64,000 nt of DNA from UBA1930 sp943368475 (GTDB taxonomy: Bacteria > Bacteroidota > Bacteroidia > Chitinophagales > Chitinophagaceae), in contig CALRLF020000011.1 in NCBI GenBank assembly GCA_943368475.1, forward strand, positions 1 to 64,000. Direction: 5' to 3'. The notes below the pieces were generated by a model, which saw nothing but the letters and a program-made list of their open reading frames with translations, did no database searches and had not been told where the DNA came from. Numbering within the stretch: position 1 is the first letter of the stretch; each line of letters begins with the position of its first letter. Positions 59,033 to 64,000 of this stretch are shown here, one piece after another. Made by a program: the position numbers and the translations under genes.

Positions 59033-61894
59033 ATGTCTAAGCAAACGAATAAAGTTGCATTGGTGTTGTTGCCAGATGAAATGATTGAATCTTACTTCAT
59101 TGTACAATCAATTCACATTATTAAAACAGAAAAGTCTATTGATACAGCTACCTACGATTTAGATAAAAAAGAATTGGCTAATTATTTTTCTGCCTTACCC
59201 AAAGCCATTCAGGATACACTCATTTTATTTAGTGAAAAAGCTATTTTAAATGAGTGGCAGTATTGTAAACAACGATATGCCAAACAACGTGCAGGTAAAA
59301 GCATAGAAATTTTCACACAAAATTCTATGTTGCGTTATTTGCATGATGTTTTGAATAGACTAAAACCATTTTTCCCTGCATTATCTTTTTATCACAAAAC
59401 CTTATCAGCAAATAAAAAAAGTTATCGCACATCACTATGCAGTTTTAGTGCTTTTAAGCCAACATTATCGTTTGAAGTAATTAAACACCATACAGCATTT
59501 AGTGTATTAATTAATGTAGAATTGAATGGTGCTGATTATGTTCTTTCATCTTTTAATCGTACTCATTTTTTATTAGAAAGCAACAATGAATATTTTATTC
59601 TGTCCCTTAAAGACTATCAAACTATAGAATGGATAAACAGTAACATTCACTTGTATCAAAATGATGAAACAACTTTTGTAGAGTTTGTTTTAACAAAATT
59701 AGAAGCTGATTATACGGTAAACAGAAATAATTTATTTGCAAAGAATGAGATTGAAGTTGTACCTGTAAACCGAATTTTATTGAGTGAATTGAACAATGCT
59801 TTTTTAATGCTTACGCCACAATGGTTGTATGATGGATTTATTGTGGATGGTTCATTTTCTGACACATTTGAAACCAAGCAAAATGGCGTTGCATATAGTA
59901 TTAAAAGAAATCAGGTTGCTGAGCAAAACTTCATTCAACTGATTGAAGCATTGCATCCCAATTTTCCTAAACAAAGAAATGGTTATTACTATGTAAGCTT
60001 TGCCGATGCTACCAAGAAACAATGGTTTTTAAAAGCCTATCATCATTTGTTAGAAATGAATATTGATTTGATAGGCATGGATATGCTCAAGCATTTTAAA
60101 TATTCATCTTTTAAAGCAATAACTGACTTTACAATTAAAGAACAAACTGATAGTAAGGTGGTGCTACAAATGAAAACTTCATTTGGTAAAGAGGAAATTC
60201 CATTAAAAGAATTGCAGAAAATATTATTTGCAGGGCAAAAAGCCGTATTGCTGAAAGATGGTAGCTTGGGTGTGTTTGATGATGATTGGTTGCAACAATT
60301 TTCAGCCATAATTAAGCATGGCAAAATTGATGGTTCAACCATTGAAGTTGCACGTTGGATGGCTATTGCAGAAGATCGAAGTGAAAACAATATTACCGTT
60401 TTACAAACAACCATTAAAAAAGATTGGTGGCAAAAATGGGTTGATTGGCAAACACAGGAAAAACCTGTTTACACAGTTCCGTCAACCGTACAGGCAAGCT
60501 TAAGACCTTATCAGCAAAAAGGGTTTGAGTGGATGGCTTTATTGGCAGATGTTGGTGCAGGTGCTTGTTTGGCAGATGATATGGGGCTTGGTAAAACATT
60601 GCAAACGATTTGTTTTTTGGCTCATTATCTACAGGAACATCCTGGTTCAAAAAATATCATAGTTTGTCCATCTTCTTTAATGTACAACTGGCAAAAAGAA
60701 TTGGAGAAATTTGCTCCATCTATTGAAGTGTTGGTATATCATGGAGCCAATAGAAAAGAGGAGGAATTGTTAAAAGAAAATGTGCAAATCATTATCACTA
60801 GTTATGGAACAGTACGAGCTGATAATGGTGTATTGTTTTCTACAGTCTATGGTGTAGCTGTGGTAGATGAAAGTCACAATATTAAAAATCCATCAGCACA
60901 AATTACCAAAGCCATTAGTGCTTTGCAATCTAATGTAAGCATTGCATTAAGTGGTACGCCTGTTGTGAACAATACCTTTGATTTATACGCTCAGTTAAAT
61001 TTTGCATTACCAGGTATGTTTGGCAGCAGAGAATTTTTTAAACGTGAATATGCTGATGCAATTGATAAGTATCACGATGAGGATAAGATTCAACAACTCC
61101 AAAAAATGACTGCTCCGTTTATTTTACGTAGAACAAAAGAACAGGTAGCCAAAGATTTACCAGCAAAAACAGAAAGTATTTTATGGTGTAGTATGCATGC
61201 TCATCAAAAAATGGTGTACGATGAAATTAGTGAGCAAATAAGAACTAATATTTTTTCTGATATAAAAGATAAAGGACTCGGGAAAAGTAAATTAGCTGTA
61301 TTACAAGGAATCATGAAATTGCGTCAGGTATGCAACACACCTTTATTATTGCCAACTGATGAACAACAAAATTGTAAGGAGTCTATCAAAACAGAAATGT
61401 TGTTGAATGAACTGCAAAATATTTTGGGTGCACATAAAGCCATTGTATTTTCTCAATTCAGTTCTATGTTGGATTTGTTGGCTGCTGAATGTGATAAAAA
61501 AAGCATTCAATATTTTCATTTTGATGGACAAACACCACCAGCCAAACGAGCTGAAATGGTGGCTGCTTTTCAGGATGAAGCCAGCGATACACATTTGTTT
61601 TTAATCAGTTTAAAGGCAGGTAATACCGGTTTAACCTTAACTGCTGCTGATTATGTTTTCCTGTTCGATCCTTGGTGGAACACTGCTATTGAGCAACAAG
61701 CGATTGATAGAACACATAGGATTGGGCAAACAAAAAATGTGTTTGCTTACAAACTCATTTGTAAGGATACGATCGAAGAAAAAATTATTCAGCTACAACT
61801 GCGTAAGAAAAAATTAGCCGAAGAATTGGTAACCGAAGATGATGGTTTTGTAAAATCATTGACCGAGGAAGATGTGGCTTATTTGTTTGGATAA
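59033..61894 (+). CDS. SNF2-family DEAD/DEAH-box helicase
   Basis: With the start at MSKQTNKVALVLLP the protein has 953 residues; a TTG 17 codons upstream is in frame but less likely. The N-terminal ~450 residues are a poorly conserved helical/beta region. The SNF2 ATPase follows: LADDMGLGKTLQTICFLAHY (Walker A), GVAVVDESHNIKNPSAQITK (DExH), ALSGTPVVNNTFDLYAQLNF, FILRRTKEQVAKDLPAKTE, then helicase C with KAIVFSQFSSMLDLL and FDPWWNTAIEQQAIDRTHRI. It is a double-stranded DNA translocase, probably in repair or transcription-linked roles. Confidence 0.92.
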   Translation: MSKQTNKVALVLLPDEMIESYFIVQSIHIIKTEKSIDTATYDLDKKELANYFSALPKAIQDTLILFSEKAILNEWQYCKQRYAKQRAGKSIEIFTQNSMLRYLHDVLNRLKPFFPALSFYHKTLSANKKSYRTSLCSFSAFKPTLSFEVIKHHTAFSVLINVELNGADYVLSSFNRTHFLLESNNEYFILSLKDYQTIEWINSNIHLYQNDETTFVEFVLTKLEADYTVNRNNLFAKNEIEVVPVNRILLSELNNAFLMLTPQWLYDGFIVDGSFSDTFETKQNGVAYSIKRNQVAEQNFIQLIEALHPNFPKQRNGYYYVSFADATKKQWFLKAYHHLLEMNIDLIGMDMLKHFKYSSFKAITDFTIKEQTDSKVVLQMKTSFGKEEIPLKELQKILFAGQKAVLLKDGSLGVFDDDWLQQFSAIIKHGKIDGSTIEVARWMAIAEDRSENNITVLQTTIKKDWWQKWVDWQTQEKPVYTVPSTVQASLRPYQQKGFEWMALLADVGAGACLADDMGLGKTLQTICFLAHYLQEHPGSKNIIVCPSSLMYNWQKELEKFAPSIEVLVYHGANRKEEELLKENVQIIITSYGTVRADNGVLFSTVYGVAVVDESHNIKNPSAQITKAISALQSNVSIALSGTPVVNNTFDLYAQLNFALPGMFGSREFFKREYADAIDKYHDEDKIQQLQKMTAPFILRRTKEQVAKDLPAKTESILWCSMHAHQKMVYDEISEQIRTNIFSDIKDKGLGKSKLAVLQGIMKLRQVCNTPLLLPTDEQQNCKESIKTEMLLNELQNILGAHKAIVFSQFSSMLDLLAAECDKKSIQYFHFDGQTPPAKRAEMVAAFQDEASDTHLFLISLKAGNTGLTLTAADYVFLFDPWWNTAIEQQAIDRTHRIGQTKNVFAYKLICKDTIEEKIIQLQLRKKKLAEELVTEDDGFVKSLTEEDVAYLFG

Positions 61895-61910
61895 CAGTTG
61901 CCACAGAAAC

Positions 61911-61941
61911 ACAGAGACACAGAAAATTTTTGTGTCTCTGT
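61911..61941. terminator. Hairpin between the SNF2 and copper-ATPase genes
   Basis: ACAGAGACACA pairs with TGTGTCTCTGT around a nine-base loop. It lies between convergent genes. The sequence GCCACAGAAACACAGAGACA belongs to a type of CACAGAG-rich repeat that I recall from many bacterial genomes, so it may be a repeat used as a terminator. The T-tract is weak. Confidence 0.55.
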
Positions 61942-61948
61942 TATATTA

Positions 61949-64000
61949 CTACACTACTTTCTTCCATTTTAATCTGATACTGTTAATCGCTAAAACCACA
62001 TCACTCAATCCCATAAACAATGCACCCAGTGTTGGACTTAAAAAGCCAGCAGCAGCAACAGGTATTGCAACTACATTATACGCAAATGCCCAAAATAAGT
62101 TTTCTTTAATGGTAATGTAAGTATGCTTACCCAAGCCTAGGGCCAATGGTAAATTTTTCAAACCATGATTCATTAATACCACTTGTGCACTTTGCATGGC
62201 TATTTGGCTGGCATCGCTTAAAGAAATGCCTACAGTTGCTTTTGCCAATGCTGGGCCATCGTTAATGCCATCACCCACCATTGCTGTTGGTTGTTGTGCT
62301 GTTAAGTCAGCAATATAATTTAGTTTTTGCTCAGGGGTTTGTTCAGCCATTACTTCATCCAAACCTAGTTGTTGTTTTACCTGCTCACATTTTTCCTGCT
62401 TATCGCCACTTAATAAAATAGTTTTAATGCTATGTTTTTTTAATTGCTGAATTACATTGATTGCTTCAGGACGTAATTCATCTGCCACATCAATCCAGCC
62501 AATTAAAGCACCATTTTTAAGTATGTATACATTGTGGTTGATTTCATTGGTTAAATGAGCAGCAATTCTAATAGAACCAGCAAAGTATTCATTACCTTCT
62601 TTGTCGGTAGCTTTCATACCCAAACCCTTTTCTTCTTCAATCTTAGCCCAACGAATATCATTTTTTGTTTTCCATGCTGTTGCAATACAATTGCCAATTG
62701 GGTGATTGGAATATTTTTCTAATGAAAATACAATGCGTTTAAACTCCTCTTCTTCAATTTGAAATTTGTAATCAGAAATCTGAAATTTACCTGTAGTCAA
62801 TGTTCCTGTTTTATCAAACACAACCTGTTTAATTGATTTAAAAATTTCTAAGCTCTTGGCATTTTTAAATAAGATGCCATTTTTTGCACCACGACCTAAT
62901 CCCACTGCCACAGCAGCAGGCGTTGCCAATCCCATTGCACATGGGCAACTGATTACCAAAACGGCAATACTGCGTAAAAGACTATCGCCAAAACTTTTAT
63001 CAATAAAAAAATAGTTAACAATTAGTGTAACAACTGCAATACTTACTACTGCTGGAACAAATATGGCACTGATTTTATCTGCCAGTAATTGTACAGGAGG
63101 TTTTTCAGTTTCAGCGTTTTTAATCAACTTAAGAATATTGGCTAAAACTGTATCTTCTCCTACAGCTGTAATTTGTGCTTTTACGGTTCCGCTTTCTACA
63201 ATACTTCCACCAATTAATTTGTCTTTTAAAGTTTTTCTTACCAGAATACTTTCACCTGTAATGATGGCTTCATTAACATCAGCTTCACCCCAAAGAATTT
63301 TACTATCCATGGGTACATGTTCTCCATTTTTAATGAGTATCAAATCTCCAACATGTAAGTCTTTACTTTCTACAGGAAAAATTTGCTCTTGATGTTGGTC
63401 ATCAAAAGCAATCATATTGGCCATTGATTTTTGGGTAACAGCTAATTTTTTTAATGCTGCTTGTGTTTGTTCAACACTTTTGTCTTCCATATAATTGCCT
63501 AAGAAAACAAGCGTAATGGTGGTGGCTGCAGTTTCAAAAAATAAATAGTCTTGTGCTTTGCCAATCAGCAAACCATATAAGCTGTAAACCAATGCTGCTG
63601 TACTTCCTAGGGCAATTAAAACATTCATATTAGGAATGCCTTTTAGTAAACTTCGTATGGCACTACGTCCAAAAAAATCCATGCCAACCAAATACACAGG
63701 TATTGTTAAACCCAATTGCACCAAAGGATTCATTAGAAAATGAATGTGCACAAATGGAATTATATGTAGCATTAATGGGGCTGTAAAAATGAAGCAAAAC
63801 CAAAAACGTTGTAAATGGCTTATAAAAGGAAAAATTCCATAATAGGTTACTTTATGATTACCTTCTTTTTTTACTTGGTAACCTAATTTGCCAATGCCTT
63901 TTTCTATTTCTTCATTGCTGATGGTTTCAATTTTATCAAAGCTAACATCGCCACCAATAAAGTTTACTTTTACATTTTGCAATCCCTTTTCATTCAGGTA
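61949..64000 (-). CDS. copA: Copper-translocating P-type ATPase, N terminus outside the window
   Basis: The frame is open to the last base, so the start lies beyond 64000; 683 codons are visible. The visible start, YLNEKGLQNVKVNFIGGDVS, is the second half of a heavy-metal-associated (HMA) domain. Then come membrane helices, the P1B metal motif in AVLVISCPCAMGLATPAAVA (CPC), the phosphorylation site VVFDKTGTLTTGKF, the HP residues in EKYSNHPIGNCIATAW, and AMVGDGINDGPALAKATVGI. The CPC motif with NAxxAxxGG-like later helices indicates Cu(+) export. The CxxC of the HMA domain is not visible. No copper chaperone is next to it inside the window. Confidence 0.92.
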   Translation of the reverse strand, partial: YLNEKGLQNVKVNFIGGDVSFDKIETISNEEIEKGIGKLGYQVKKEGNHKVTYYGIFPFISHLQRFWFCFIFTAPLMLHIIPFVHIHFLMNPLVQLGLTIPVYLVGMDFFGRSAIRSLLKGIPNMNVLIALGSTAALVYSLYGLLIGKAQDYLFFETAATTITLVFLGNYMEDKSVEQTQAALKKLAVTQKSMANMIAFDDQHQEQIFPVESKDLHVGDLILIKNGEHVPMDSKILWGEADVNEAIITGESILVRKTLKDKLIGGSIVESGTVKAQITAVGEDTVLANILKLIKNAETEKPPVQLLADKISAIFVPAVVSIAVVTLIVNYFFIDKSFGDSLLRSIAVLVISCPCAMGLATPAAVAVGLGRGAKNGILFKNAKSLEIFKSIKQVVFDKTGTLTTGKFQISDYKFQIEEEEFKRIVFSLEKYSNHPIGNCIATAWKTKNDIRWAKIEEEKGLGMKATDKEGNEYFAGSIRIAAHLTNEINHNVYILKNGALIGWIDVADELRPEAINVIQQLKKHSIKTILLSGDKQEKCEQVKQQLGLDEVMAEQTPEQKLNYIADLTAQQPTAMVGDGINDGPALAKATVGISLSDASQIAMQSAQVVLMNHGLKNLPLALGLGKHTYITIKENLFWAFAYNVVAIPVAAAGFLSPTLGALFMGLSDVVLAINSIRLKWKKVV

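Noticed and set aside
54677..61894. DUF559 nuclease, HerA-like ATPase, RecQ and SNF2 helicase as one defence island
   Set aside because: The genes are not arranged as an operon (+, +, -, +), the HerA-like protein is the housekeeping DUF853 type without a NurA or Sir2 partner, and recQ has its own promoter. A chance cluster of DNA enzymes is more likely.
61949..63982. Copper ATPase as a complete gene starting at 63982
   Set aside because: The codon there is an internal TTG; the frame stays open to the window edge and the visible start is the second half of an HMA domain, so the gene is cut by the window.

Overview
The window is an AT-rich stretch of a bacterial chromosome (roughly one third G+C by eye). 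It comes from the phylum Bacteroidota, most likely the family Chitinophagaceae or a close relative (inference). Four things support this: a PorX regulator and a cargo protein with a type IX secretion sorting domain; TonB-dependent receptor and outer-membrane beta-barrel genes; DUF2490 and CHAT-TPR proteins; and promoters of the Bacteroidota form TTTG-N19/20-TAnnTTTG. I see no tRNA, rRNA, prophage, transposase or CRISPR array.

Layout. 0-7.6 kb: the end of an outer-membrane beta-barrel gene, small secreted proteins, a CPBP membrane protease, trmD, an Hsp15-like S4 protein, an M20 peptidase and a duplicated noncoding segment. 7.6-11.2 kb: a secreted TPR-CHAT protein. 11.3-15.5 kb (minus strand): a methionine operon metY-metX-hom behind a readable SAM-I riboswitch with terminator and antiterminator. 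15.6-30.6 kb (plus strand): a sulfur assimilation island, cysH (APS reductase)-cysD-cysN-cysE-cysK-cobA-cysJ-cysI, then a 5-aminolevulinate synthase, a hemC-hemD fusion, hemB, and a siroheme synthase fused to a TauE/SafE-type transporter. 30.9-36.3 kb: a TonB-dependent receptor, DUF2490 and OsmC proteins, and a second sulfhydrylase (metZ). 36.3-54.4 kb: mainly housekeeping genes (uvrA, porX, DCC oxidoreductase, T9SS cargo, MBL hydrolase, HhH protein, acyl-CoA dehydrogenase, TPR histidine kinase, FAD oxidoreductase, ElaA). 54.5-64 kb: a DUF559 nuclease gene bracketed by a perfect 32-bp inverted repeat, a HerA-like ATPase, recQ, a SNF2 helicase and a copper-type P-ATPase cut by the window end.

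How the genes work together. Sulfate is activated by CysDN, reduced as APS by CysH, and reduced to sulfide by CysJI. Sulfide is fixed by CysE/CysK into cysteine and by MetY/MetZ into homocysteine. The siroheme that CysI needs can be built from glycine and succinyl-CoA with genes of this island alone (ALAS, HemB, HemCD, CobA, precorrin-2 dehydrogenase). A 15-nt palindrome CTAY-N7-RTAG recurs before cysH, cysD, cobA and the TonB receptor, with a degenerate copy before the siroheme synthase fusion. I read it as the operator of a sulfur regulon.

The other striking layer is noncoding. Several dispersed repeat families occupy the intergenic gaps, often next to one another. One has become the P4 helix of the SAM riboswitch, one encodes a false N-terminal extension of CysE, and one forms the ends of the DUF559 nuclease element, which I consider the best candidate for an undescribed mobile system here.
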